The position numbers and the translations under genes are program-made. Positions 41,834 through 50,403 of a DNA stretch of 63,984 bases are shown here, in pieces; the stretch's first letter is position 1; each line of letters begins with the position of its first letter. This DNA is from Holophagaceae bacterium (GTDB lineage Bacteria > Acidobacteriota > Holophagae > Holophagales > Holophagaceae). The stretch covers positions 1 through 63,984 of the forward strand of contig JANXPB010000165.1 of assembly GCA_025357545.1 (NCBI GenBank), read 5' to 3'. The notes beneath the pieces were generated by a model. The model was not told the origin of the DNA and did not search any database. It saw nothing but the letters and a program-made list of their open reading frames with translations.

Positions 41834-42832
41834 TCAGTTCGACAGCAGCACTTTGCCGCTGCGCCCTGACCCGTCGGCCTTCTCGATGGCCGCCTGGAAC
41901 TCCTTCAAGGGAAAGGTGACTTCAACCGGGGGAGTGATCTGGCCCTTGGACATCGCTTCCAGCAGCGCGCCGAGGATGGCCTCTTGTTCCTTCTTCGGGG
42001 TGCGGATCTTCCAATCCGTGAGCCAGAAACCCCGGAGGGTCAGGGTGCGGAAGATCATCTGCCCACCGGCTACCTTCAGAGGTTCCATGGACAGGGCGCC
42101 ATAGATGAGCAGCGTGCCATTGCGCCGCAGCAGCATGGCCACGGCGCCGCCTAGGGCACCGCCCACCGCGTCCACCCCCGCAGCGGCTCCTTTGGCGCCG
42201 ACGAGTTGCTGCGCCTTGTCCATCCAATCCTTGTCCTCAGTGCAGAGCACCGCATCGGCGCCGTCGGCCATGAGCTCGGCCACCTGCTCGGGGCGGCGCA
42301 CAAGGTTGAGGGTCTTGAATCCCCGCAGTTTTCCGATTTGGATCAGGCAGCGGCCCACGATGGACCCAGCGGCGGTCTGCACCAACCAGTCCCCCGGCTC
42401 GAGCTTCAACTCCTCAACGGCCATGATCCAGGCGGTGAGAGGATTCACAATGACCTGGGCAGCGCTGGCGTCCGGCAATCCATCGGGCATCGGCACCAGG
42501 TTCTCCGCGGTGGTTACGACATAGTCCGCCCAGGTGCCCTGGGCCCCGATAGGAACCACGCGCTGGCCGATGCTGAAACCCGAAACGCCCGTTCCCAGCG
42601 CGTCCACGAGACCCAGGCCCTCGAGCCCGGCGATGGCTGGCAGAGGCGGGCGCTTGCCGTACACGCCCTTCACCTGGAGCACATCCGAAGGGTTGATGGG
42701 GCGCAACTGCATGGCCAAACGCACCTCGCCGGGCCCCGGCTCGGGCACCGGGATCTCCCTGAGGCGCAGGACTTCCTTGGGGTCGCCGGTGGTTTCGAAT
42801 TGCAGGGCCCGCATCAACCGCGTCTCAGACAT
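41834..42832 (-). CDS. MDR-family oxidoreductase, enoyl thioester reductase-like
   Basis: A 332-residue medium-chain dehydrogenase/reductase without the structural or catalytic zinc Cys residues. The order RPINPSDVLQVKGVYGKRPP, IAGLEGLGLV, LTAWIMAVEELKLEPGDWLVQ (residues not contiguous), AAGSIVGRCLIQIG and NLVRRPEQ resembles MECR/ETR-type 2-enoyl thioester reductases and quinone-reductase-like relatives. The cofactor is probably NADPH. The ATG overlaps the upstream stop (TGATG). It lies next to fatty-acid oxidation genes, but a role there is inference. Confidence 0.85.
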   Translation of the reverse strand: MSETRLMRALQFETTGDPKEVLRLREIPVPEPGPGEVRLAMQLRPINPSDVLQVKGVYGKRPPLPAIAGLEGLGLVDALGTGVSGFSIGQRVVPIGAQGTWADYVVTTAENLVPMPDGLPDASAAQVIVNPLTAWIMAVEELKLEPGDWLVQTAAGSIVGRCLIQIGKLRGFKTLNLVRRPEQVAELMADGADAVLCTEDKDWMDKAQQLVGAKGAAAGVDAVGGALGGAVAMLLRRNGTLLIYGALSMEPLKVAGGQMIFRTLTLRGFWLTDWKIRTPKKEQEAILGALLEAMSKGQITPPVEVTFPLKEFQAAIEKADGSGRSGKVLLSN

Positions 42833-43719
42833 CAGCGTTTCTCCTTGGAGGGGGGTGTGACCTGGGCGCCCACGTCCGCCACGGAGATGCCCATGGCGTC
42901 GCCCGCCAGCCTCAGCGTGACGCGGATGTCGCGGCCATGCTTCATGTAATTGGCCTGGATCTGCGGGATGGCACCGCGCATGGCGCCCTCGATCTCCCAG
43001 CCGGCGCTTTCAAGGGCGGTGCGATAGGCCGCCAGGAATTCCGCTGCGGCGATCGTCTCTGGCAGTTGGTATTCCTTGTCGATGAAATTGACCATCGCGA
43101 GGGTTTCCTTCCCGTCCGGCAGCTTCAATCCCACCGGCGCCTGGCTGACGGCGCTGCCCACGAGTTTTGCGCCAGGCCAGGGCGGCAGGTACGGAAAGTC
43201 CTCATTGCCATTGGGAAGCTCCGGCCTGAGCCCGGGAGCCGGCAGCACCAGCGCCCGCGGCGCGCCCTTCTCGACCATCACCACCTTCAATTCGCCGCCC
43301 CCGGAAGGATTGATGCGGAGCCAGCTTTCCGTATCGCCCGCCACCCGCTTGGCGATGCCCCGTTCCTCCCATTGCCAAGTCCAGCCGGCCGCTTCAAGCA
43401 TCGGTTTGTAGCCGGCCATGAGGGTCAGCGCGCCGATGGGACGGGCTTCGGTGGAATGCAGCACGAAGCGCCAGGTGCGCCCCTGGATGGGCACCTTCAC
43501 CAGTCCCAGGGTCGCCGGATTGCGCAAGTCGAAGGACTCCTGGTCGTAGGACCAGGCTTCGCGGTTGCCCTCCTTCACCTCCATGCCCGGCGGCAGCGGG
43601 AAATAGGCGGGCAGAGCTGCGCCAGGCGTGGGCGCCTGAGCCGAGACTGCTAGGCCGACGCAGGCAACCAGGGCCGTGCGGAGCTGGAGGGGGGTCATTC
43701 CTCCATGGTATCGGGACAT
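42832..43719 (-). CDS. Exported protein of unknown function
   Basis: A 295-residue protein with a signal peptide (TPLQLRTALVACVGLAVSAQA). The two halves look related, each with a hydrophobic-Pro segment (YFPLPPGMEV; YLPPWPGAKLV) and an AGW segment (LEAAGWTWQWE; LESAGWEIEG). This suggests an internal duplication of a ~110-residue domain. The start is either ATG 43719, without a ribosome site, or ATG 43698. The stop overlaps the oxidoreductase start. Function unknown. Confidence 0.7.
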   Translation of the reverse strand: MSRYHGGMTPLQLRTALVACVGLAVSAQAPTPGAALPAYFPLPPGMEVKEGNREAWSYDQESFDLRNPATLGLVKVPIQGRTWRFVLHSTEARPIGALTLMAGYKPMLEAAGWTWQWEERGIAKRVAGDTESWLRINPSGGGELKVVMVEKGAPRALVLPAPGLRPELPNGNEDFPYLPPWPGAKLVGSAVSQAPVGLKLPDGKETLAMVNFIDKEYQLPETIAAAEFLAAYRTALESAGWEIEGAMRGAIPQIQANYMKHGRDIRVTLRLAGDAMGISVADVGAQVTPPSKEKR

Positions 43720-43738
43720 TGGAGGGCGTTGACGGGTT

Positions 43739-46102
43739 TCAGTTCCTCAGGGGTTTGCCCTTGGTGAGGATGGAATCCATGCGGGCCTGGGTCTTCTCGT
43801 AGCCGCAGAGCCGGGCGAAGGCCTGGCGCTCCAGCTCGAGGATGCGCTCCTCGGTGATCTCCTGCACCGGGCTCACGTCGCCGCCGCAGAGGATGTTCGC
43901 CAGCTCGCCCATGATGATGGCGTCGTGGTCGGAGGCGAGGCCCTGGAGCTGGAAATCCTTCACAGCGCTCTTGAGGGCCGCCACGCCACCCAGGCCCGGC
44001 AGCCTGAAGGTGCGCTCTTGCGCGGGCTTGAAGTCCGCGACCATCTTCAAGACCTCCTGCTTGGCCTCGTTCAGGAGCAAGGCCTTGTTCATGACCCGGC
44101 GGTCGGTGCGGCGCAGGTAGCCGTTCCGCTGGGCTTCGTCGAAGCTGGTGTTCACATTGGCGGTGCCGATGAACTGGAAGGCGGCCTTGATCTTGGGCAT
44201 GGGGCCCAGCTCGCCCTTGGCCTTCATGGCCTCCTCCATGCGGAGCAGCATCTGCAGGCAGCCGCCGCCGGCGGGGATCACGCCCACGCCCACTTCCACG
44301 AGCCCGAGATAAAGCTCGGCATGCCCGACCACCCGTTGGCAGGCCATGGTCAATTCACAGCCCCCGCCCAGGGCCAAGTTGAAGGGCGCCGCCACCGTGG
44401 GGAATGGCGCATAGGTGAGCATCCGCGCGGCGTACTGCAGCCGGCGCGAGGCTTCCTCGATGAGGTCGAACTGCTTGTCCTTGGCGGCGTTCAGCACGAA
44501 CACGAGGTTGGCCCCGGCGCTGAAATGCTGGCCCTGATTGCCCAGCACGAGCCCCTTGAACTTCCCGGGGATGTGCTTCTGCAGCGCGTCCTCCATGAGC
44601 ATCACGATGCCGTCGTCGAGGGCGTTCATCTTGGTGCGGAATTGGAGGCAGGCCACGTCATCGCCGAGATCGATGAGCTGGGCTGAGGAATTTTCGGCGA
44701 TGACCTTGCCCCGGCCGATCTCCCGCTTGAGGATGATGACCTTCTTGTCCTCCAGGATCGGCACGTGCTGGAGGGTTTTGGGGTCCAGTTGCGCGGTGGG
44801 GACGCCGAATTCCCAGACATAGAAATTCGTGATGCCTTTGGCCAGCATCTTTCGCACAAGGTCGGGTACGGGCAGTTCCTCGAAGTCCATGCGGGCCACC
44901 ACGCGTTCCACGCCCAGGGTGTCCCACAGCTCGAAGGGCCCCAGTTCGAACGCGAAGCCGTTCTTGATGGCGTTGTCCACGTTCAGGGGCAGGTCCGTGA
45001 CCTCGCCCAGGCGGTTCACCGCGTAGGTGAGGTTCGGGGCAATGCAGCGCCAGGCCAGCTTCCCGGCCTCGGAATCGCTGGTGAGCAAGGTCTTCACCCG
45101 CTCGCCGGGGTCGTCGATGCCCTTCAGCTCTTTCAGGAGCGGCCAATCCTTCTTGATCTGGGGCCGGTATTCGCGGGTGGCGGGATCGAGGGCCAGGAAG
45201 GTCTTCTTGCCCTTTTCGTCCTTCTCGCCCTTCTTGAAGAATCCGCCCTTGGTCTTGTTGCCCAGCAGCTTATTGTCGAGCATCCACTGCAGGAAATCCG
45301 GTCGCTTGAAGGTGTCGTGGGCCTCGTCATTGGGGCAGAGGTCGAACACGTTCTTGGCGGTAGCAGACATGATGTCCACGCCTGCCAGGTCCGCGGTGCG
45401 GAAGGAGGCGGACTTGGCCCGGGCAGCGGCCTCGCCTAGCACCGAATCGATCACCTCGAAGGGAATGTGCTCCGCCAGGGCGAGGTTCAGCACCGACATG
45501 ATTCCGTGGATGCCGATGCGGTTGCCAATGAAGGTGGGCGAATCGAAGGCCGGCACCACCTCCTTGCCCAGTCGCTCCTCCAACCAGGCTTTGAACTCGG
45601 CCGCATGGGCTTCATCCACGCCCGGTCCCTTCACGAACTCCAGCAGGCGCAGGTAGCGCACGGGATTGAAGAAGTGGGTGATGACGAAGTGGGATTGGAA
45701 GGCCTCGGAGCGGCCCTCCACCAGCAGCTTGAGGGGAATCCCCGAAGTGTTGGAGCTGATCCAGGCGTCTGGCTTTAAATGAGCTTCCAGGCGAGCGTAG
45801 AGGTCGCGCTTCACCTGGAGATCCTCCTTCACCACCTCCACCACCCAGTCGCAGTCCGCCAGGCGGTCCAGGTGGTCCCGCAGGTTTCCGGGGCGGATCT
45901 TCTTGAGAAAGGACTCGTGCATCATGAGCGCGGGCTTGCTCTTGCGCAGGCCGGCGAGGGCCCCCTCCGCCAGCTTGTCCGGCGCGCCCTCATCGATGAC
46001 GATGTCCAGCAGCTCCACCGCGCAGCCCGCCGAGGCCACGTGGGCCGCGATGCCGCTGCCCATCACGCCCGAACCCAGTACTCCGACCTTCTTGATGTCC
46101 AT
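43739..46102 (-). CDS. fadN: 3-hydroxyacyl-CoA dehydrogenase/enoyl-CoA hydratase
   Basis: A 787-residue bifunctional beta-oxidation enzyme. The N-terminal hydroxyacyl-CoA dehydrogenase has VGVLGSGVMGSGIAAHVA, SSNTSGIPL and the catalytic-type His in ITHFFNPVRYLRLLEFV. The C-terminal enoyl-CoA hydratase half has LGNQGQHFSAGANL and FNLALGGGCELTMAC. This order, dehydrogenase first, and the length match B. subtilis FadN rather than E. coli FadB. GGAG lies seven bases before the ATG. It lies 48 bases downstream of the thiolase gene in the same direction. Confidence 0.94.
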   Translation of the reverse strand: MDIKKVGVLGSGVMGSGIAAHVASAGCAVELLDIVIDEGAPDKLAEGALAGLRKSKPALMMHESFLKKIRPGNLRDHLDRLADCDWVVEVVKEDLQVKRDLYARLEAHLKPDAWISSNTSGIPLKLLVEGRSEAFQSHFVITHFFNPVRYLRLLEFVKGPGVDEAHAAEFKAWLEERLGKEVVPAFDSPTFIGNRIGIHGIMSVLNLALAEHIPFEVIDSVLGEAAARAKSASFRTADLAGVDIMSATAKNVFDLCPNDEAHDTFKRPDFLQWMLDNKLLGNKTKGGFFKKGEKDEKGKKTFLALDPATREYRPQIKKDWPLLKELKGIDDPGERVKTLLTSDSEAGKLAWRCIAPNLTYAVNRLGEVTDLPLNVDNAIKNGFAFELGPFELWDTLGVERVVARMDFEELPVPDLVRKMLAKGITNFYVWEFGVPTAQLDPKTLQHVPILEDKKVIILKREIGRGKVIAENSSAQLIDLGDDVACLQFRTKMNALDDGIVMLMEDALQKHIPGKFKGLVLGNQGQHFSAGANLVFVLNAAKDKQFDLIEEASRRLQYAARMLTYAPFPTVAAPFNLALGGGCELTMACQRVVGHAELYLGLVEVGVGVIPAGGGCLQMLLRMEEAMKAKGELGPMPKIKAAFQFIGTANVNTSFDEAQRNGYLRRTDRRVMNKALLLNEAKQEVLKMVADFKPAQERTFRLPGLGGVAALKSAVKDFQLQGLASDHDAIIMGELANILCGGDVSPVQEITEERILELERQAFARLCGYEKTQARMDSILTKGKPLRN

Positions 46103-46150
46103 GATCCGCTCCGAGTGGCCTCGATTGAACTGCGTCTACCGTTCGTTGGA

Positions 46151-47299
46151 TCAGAGCCGCTCGATCACCGTCGCGATGCCCTGGCCGCCGCCGATGCACA
46201 TGGTGGCGAGGCCATAGCGCCCGCCCCCGTCCTCGAGGCGGTGCAGCAGGGTGGTGAGGATGCGGGCACCGCTGCAACCCAGGGGGTGGCCGATGGCGAT
46301 GGCCCCGCCCCAGGCATTGATCTTGGCGGGGTCGAAACCGCCTTCGCGGATGACGGCGATGCTCTGGGCAGCAAAAGCCTCGTTCAGTTCGATGGCATCG
46401 AGCTGGTCCAGCCGCAGGCCCACCCGGCCGAGCACCTTGCGGGTCGCGGGGACGGGGCCGATGCCCATGCGGTCAGGTTCGACACCGGCCACGGCCCCCC
46501 CCAGAATTCGGGCGCGGGCCTTGAGCCCGGCGGCCTTGGCGGCCTCTTCTTCCATCACCACCAGGAAGGCCGCGCCGTCTGTCAGCGGCGAGCTGTTGCC
46601 CGCGGTGACGGAGCCATCCTGAAGAAAGACCGCCTTCAGTTCGCCCAGCTTTTCGATGGAGGTGTCGGCCCGCACGCATTCGTCGCGCTCCACCCTGAAT
46701 TCGGCTCCGTCCAATCCTCTCGTGGTGAAAGGCACGCTCTCCTTGGCGTACTTCCCGGCGGCCCACGCGGCCGCACCCTTCTGGTGGCTTTGGAAGGCGA
46801 ATTCGTCCTGCTCGCGGCGGCTGATGCCGTATTCCTTCGCCAGGTTCTCCGCGGTGATGCCCATGGAGCAGTAGGCCTCGGGGTAGTGCTCAGCCAGCCA
46901 GGGATCGAGGCTGGGATTGAATCCGCCCATGGGCACTTTAGACATGGATTCGATGCCACCCGCCAGGAACAGATCCCCGGCTCCAGCGAGGATGGCCCGG
47001 GCCGCCATGAGCACCGTCTCCTGGCTCGACCCGCAGAAGCGGTTCACCGTGGTGCCCCCCGCAGTGATGGGCAGCCCCGCGCGGAAGGCCACCAGGCGCG
47101 CCAGGTTCATGCCCTGCTCGCCTTCGGGCATGGCGCAACCCACCAGCACATCCTCCAAAGCGCTCCAGTCCGTGAGAAGCGGCTTGATGGCCTCGAGCAC
47201 CACGGCGCCGAGCGTCTCAGGCCGGGTGGCGGCGGTGCTGCCTTTGATGGCACGGCCGATGGGGGTGCGCTTGGCTTCAACGATGACGGCAGATCGCAT
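46151..47299 (-). CDS. fadA: Acetyl-CoA acyltransferase (3-ketoacyl-CoA thiolase)
   Basis: A 382-residue thiolase that releases acetyl-CoA in the last step of beta-oxidation. The nucleophilic Cys is in VNRFCGSSQETV. The catalytic His is in IAIGHPLGCSGAR and the second Cys in TMCIGGGQGIA; NEAFAAQ is also present. It is the upstream member of the fadA-fadN pair; together they catalyse three steps of the cycle. GGAG lies before the ATG. Confidence 0.95.
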   Translation of the reverse strand: MRSAVIVEAKRTPIGRAIKGSTAATRPETLGAVVLEAIKPLLTDWSALEDVLVGCAMPEGEQGMNLARLVAFRAGLPITAGGTTVNRFCGSSQETVLMAARAILAGAGDLFLAGGIESMSKVPMGGFNPSLDPWLAEHYPEAYCSMGITAENLAKEYGISRREQDEFAFQSHQKGAAAWAAGKYAKESVPFTTRGLDGAEFRVERDECVRADTSIEKLGELKAVFLQDGSVTAGNSSPLTDGAAFLVVMEEEAAKAAGLKARARILGGAVAGVEPDRMGIGPVPATRKVLGRVGLRLDQLDAIELNEAFAAQSIAVIREGGFDPAKINAWGGAIAIGHPLGCSGARILTTLLHRLEDGGGRYGLATMCIGGGQGIATVIERL

Positions 47300-47443
47300 G
47301 GCTGGCTCCTCTGTGCGGAGAGCCTAGCACCGAGGCCTCCGTGGTTCATCGCCTACCCTCGGTCGGGGCCATTTTCTCCGCCGGCCGGTGGTCCCTTGCC
47401 AGGCTGCTGCCCAGGATTACTGGACTCCGCTACCCTGTTTCCC

Positions 47444-48400
47444 ATGCCCCCCGCCGCCTCCGCCTCTCCCATGGAGCCCCTGCTCGCCGAATGCCGGAAG
47501 GTGATCGTTGGCCAGCCCCACCTGCTCAACCGCCTTGTAGTGGCCCTGCTCTGCCGTGGACACGTACTGCTGGAGGGCCTGCCCGGCCTGGCCAAAACCC
47601 GCACCATCAAGACCCTGGCCGGGGCCAGCCACATGCTGTTCCGGCGCATCCAGTTCACCCCGGACCTGCTGCCCAGCGACGTGGTGGGCACACTGATCTT
47701 CGATCCCAAACAGATGACCTTCACACCCAAGAAGGGGCCGGTATTCGCGAACTTGCTGCTGGCCGACGAGATCAACCGGGCCCCCTCCAAGGTCCAGAGC
47801 GCCCTGCTGGAGGCCATGGAAGAACGCCAGGTGACCCTCGGGGACGACAGCTTTCTCCTGCCGGATCCCTTCCTGGTGCTCGCCACCCAGAACCCCTTGG
47901 AGCAGGAGGGCACCTTCCCCCTGCCAGAAGCCCAGATGGACCGCTTCCTGTTCAAGCTGCGGGTGGACTACCCCGGCGCCGCCGAGGAAGTGGAGGTCCT
48001 GCGGCGGGCCGACGGGAACGAAGAGCTGGTCCGGCCCATCGCCGATGCGGCCACCCTCCTGGCCATGGGCCAGCAGGCCCGCCGCGTGCGCATGGACGAT
48101 GCGATCCGCAATTACATCGTCAAGCTCGTGCAGGCCACCCGCCCGGGCATCGGCAAGGAGTGGAAAGGCCGTGAGCACCTGCGCTGCGGCGCCAGCCCAC
48201 GGGCCTCCTTGGCCCTGCAGAGCGCTTCCAAGGCCCTGGCCTACGTCAACGGACGGGACCATGTGTTGCCGGACGATGTGGTGGGCCTGGCCCCGGATGT
48301 CTTGAGGCATCGGCTGCTGCTCACCTATGAGAGCGAAGCCGACGGCGTGCGGACGGACCAGGTCATCACCCAGCTGCTCCAGGCCATTCCGCGGCCTTGA
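47444..48400 (+). CDS. MoxR-family AAA+ ATPase
   Basis: A 318-residue AAA+ ATPase. Walker A is LLEGLPGLAKTRTIK, Walker B is LLADEINRAPSKVQ, followed by LATQNPLEQEGTFPLPEAQM, the sensor region, and a C-terminal lid domain (CGASPRASLALQSASKALA). MoxR proteins work as chaperones, typically with VWA-domain partners. No VWA, BatA or DUF58 gene follows here. ATG 47444 is used; ATG 47471 is also possible. Confidence 0.92.
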   Translation: MPPAASASPMEPLLAECRKVIVGQPHLLNRLVVALLCRGHVLLEGLPGLAKTRTIKTLAGASHMLFRRIQFTPDLLPSDVVGTLIFDPKQMTFTPKKGPVFANLLLADEINRAPSKVQSALLEAMEERQVTLGDDSFLLPDPFLVLATQNPLEQEGTFPLPEAQMDRFLFKLRVDYPGAAEEVEVLRRADGNEELVRPIADAATLLAMGQQARRVRMDDAIRNYIVKLVQATRPGIGKEWKGREHLRCGASPRASLALQSASKALAYVNGRDHVLPDDVVGLAPDVLRHRLLLTYESEADGVRTDQVITQLLQAIPRP

Positions 48401-48656
48401 TAGGCCCTGATGGGCCCTGGGTTGACCCTAATGAGGGATTCAAGCCATTCTAGGTTGGGTCCCGAAGGAAAGGAGGTTGCGATGAGCGGTAGTGTGCCAA
48501 TCGCTGAACCTCCGTCGTCCGGGCCGCAGACCGGGAACTGAGGCGCCTCCTCCAGGCTGGATGGCGGTCGTCACGTTCCGGTCACGCGGCCATGGAATGG
48601 TTTGATGTGACACCTCCCGCGATCCGATGGGCCGCGGCCTTCCTTCCGGCTTTGCC
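48401..48656 (+). promoter_or_regulatory. Structured leader of the ABC transport operon
   Basis: TTGACC (48422-48427), with CATTCT 18 bases on, could be a promoter. It is followed by AAAGGAGG (48469-48476). GGAGGTT (48472-48478) pairs with AACCTCC (48507-48513), and the next GCGAT (48479-48483) pairs with ATCGC (48500-48504). This gives a 12-bp hairpin with a two-base bulge that hides this ribosome-binding site. CCTCCTCC at 48545-48552 could compete for the same site. The rest, up to the permease start, shows only the direct repeat GTCACG. This looks like a cis-acting control region. Confidence 0.5.
48482..48541 (+). CDS. Possible 19-codon leader peptide
   Basis: ATG 48482 follows AAAGGAGG with a five-base gap, the strongest translation signal of the region. 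The 19-residue product (MSGSVPIAEPPSSGPQTGN) is Pro/Ser-rich with no run of one amino acid. It ends 115 bases before the permease ATG. It may be a translated leader controlling the operon rather than a functional protein. Confidence 0.4.
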   Translation: MSGSVPIAEPPSSGPQTGN

Positions 48657-50396
48657 ATGATCCACCGAATCCTTGACAGCATGTGGGGCCAGGCCAATGC
48701 GCTGTTCTCGCCCTTCCGTCGCCGGCGGTGGGTGGACTTGGCCTTGGTGGCCTCAGTCTTCGGCCTGGTCTACGGGCTGATCCTGATGGGCCACGAAGTC
48801 ACGGATGTCCTGCGGCCCCAGATCGAGATCGATCTTTCGCCTTTGTCACTGGTGAAGTACACCTTTTTCTCCATGATGCGGGGGCTGGCCGCCTACCTGA
48901 TCTCCTTCTGCTTCACGCTGGTCTACGCCTTCTGGGCCGCCAAGGACGCCAGGGCCGAAAAACTGCTGGTGCCACTCCTGGACATCCTGCAAAGCATCCC
49001 GGTGATGACCTTCATCGTGCCCTTGCTGCTGGCTCTGGTGGCCATCTTCCCACGCAGGAATGTGGGCATCGAACTGGCGGCCATCATCGCGATCTTCACA
49101 GGCCAGGCTTGGAACATGACCTTCAGCCTCTACCACTCCCTAAAATCGGTGCCCGCTGAACTGCAGGAGGTGGGCACGGTCTACCGGTTCAACTGGTGGC
49201 AACGCTTCAAATGGATCGAGCTGCCCTTCGCCACCACCGGCCTGGCCTGGAATTCAATGATGAGCATGGCCGGCGGCTGGTTCTTCCTCATGATCATCGA
49301 GGCCTTCAAGCTCGGCGAACGGGATTTCCGGGTGCCCGGACTGGGTTCCTACATGAGCGTCGCAGCGGAGCGGCATGATGTGCGGGCCCAGATCTACGCC
49401 GTCATCGCCATGATCATCATGATCATCGTGCTGGACCAGGTCATCTGGCGCCCGATCGTGGTCTGGGCCCAGCGTTTCAAAGTCGAGGACACAGCCCAGA
49501 CCGCAGCGCCCCAAAGCTGGTTCCTCAACCTGATCCGTCGTTCCCGGCTGATCCGGCGCTGGGACCACTGGCGGGCCCGACGCCGGGCCCGGCCCCAGGC
49601 CACTGGCAAGGCCGAGCCCCGCAGTGCCGCCGCGCGCGCCGAGGTGGCCGCGCCCTGGATCACCGGCATCGCCCTGCTGCTCATCGGAGGCCTGCTCGTG
49701 CTCGGAGGCTTCGGCGTGGTGCGCCTGCTCTCCCAGCTGCAGCCCGGGGCCTGGTGGTACCTGGCCCGGGCCGACGGGCTGACCCTGTCACGGGTCCTGG
49801 CTTCCATCCTGATCGGCACCGCCTGGGCCCTGCCTGCGGGCCTGGCCATCGGGCTCTCACCGCGGCTTTCGAAAATCTTCCAGCCCATCGTCCAGGTGGC
49901 CGCCAGCTTTCCGGCGCCCATGCTGTTTCCGGCGGTCATCGGCCTGCTTGCCGCTTTCCATATCGGGCTGGGCTGGGGCAGCATCGTGCTCATGCTGCTG
50001 GGCACCCAGTGGTACATCCTGTTCAACGTCATCGCCGGCGCCTCGGCCATCCCCAGCGATCTTCGGGAAGTGGCCACCTCCTTCAGCCTGGGGCGCTGGC
50101 AGCGGTTCAAGGCTCTCTACCTGCCTTCGATCTTCCCCTACCTGGTGACCGGCTGCCTCACCGCAGCCGGGGGTGCCTGGAACGCCAGCATCGTCTCCGA
50201 GTACTACAATCTGAGCGGGCCGACCCTCAAGACCTTCGGCCTTGGCGCCATCGTGAGCCAGGCTGGGGAGCAAAAGGATTTTGCGCTGCTGGCCGCCTCC
50301 ACGCTGGTGCTCGCACTCACCGTGGTGATCTTCAATCGCCTGGTGTGGAAACCGCTGTATGCGTTGGCCGAAACCCGCTATTCCCTGACCAAGTGA
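48657..50396 (+). CDS. ABC transporter permease, two fused NitT/TauT-type permease domains
   Basis: A 579-residue inner-membrane protein made of two BPD_transp_1 units. Unit 1 (~residues 25-260) has the EAA-type loop VPAELQEVGTVYRFNWWQRF. Unit 2 (~340-579) has IPSDLREVATSFSLGRWQRF. A basic loop rich in Arg joins them. The family imports nitrate, sulfonate or taurine-like anions, but the substrate is unknown here. The start at 48657 or ATG 48627 is uncertain. The ATP-binding gene follows seven bases after the stop. No substrate-binding protein gene is in the operon. Confidence 0.9.
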   Translation: MIHRILDSMWGQANALFSPFRRRRWVDLALVASVFGLVYGLILMGHEVTDVLRPQIEIDLSPLSLVKYTFFSMMRGLAAYLISFCFTLVYAFWAAKDARAEKLLVPLLDILQSIPVMTFIVPLLLALVAIFPRRNVGIELAAIIAIFTGQAWNMTFSLYHSLKSVPAELQEVGTVYRFNWWQRFKWIELPFATTGLAWNSMMSMAGGWFFLMIIEAFKLGERDFRVPGLGSYMSVAAERHDVRAQIYAVIAMIIMIIVLDQVIWRPIVVWAQRFKVEDTAQTAAPQSWFLNLIRRSRLIRRWDHWRARRRARPQATGKAEPRSAAARAEVAAPWITGIALLLIGGLLVLGGFGVVRLLSQLQPGAWWYLARADGLTLSRVLASILIGTAWALPAGLAIGLSPRLSKIFQPIVQVAASFPAPMLFPAVIGLLAAFHIGLGWGSIVLMLLGTQWYILFNVIAGASAIPSDLREVATSFSLGRWQRFKALYLPSIFPYLVTGCLTAAGGAWNASIVSEYYNLSGPTLKTFGLGAIVSQAGEQKDFALLAASTLVLALTVVIFNRLVWKPLYALAETRYSLTK

Positions 50397-50403
50397 GGCG
50401 ACC

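Noticed and set aside
45779-47443. Long upstream extension of the MoxR frame
   Set aside because: It runs antisense through fadN and fadA. Conserved MoxR sequence begins only after 47444.
48401-48656. Known riboswitch class (Mn, guanidine or similar) in the transporter leader
   Set aside because: I looked for the core motifs I remember of these classes and did not see them, so only a generic structured leader is claimed.
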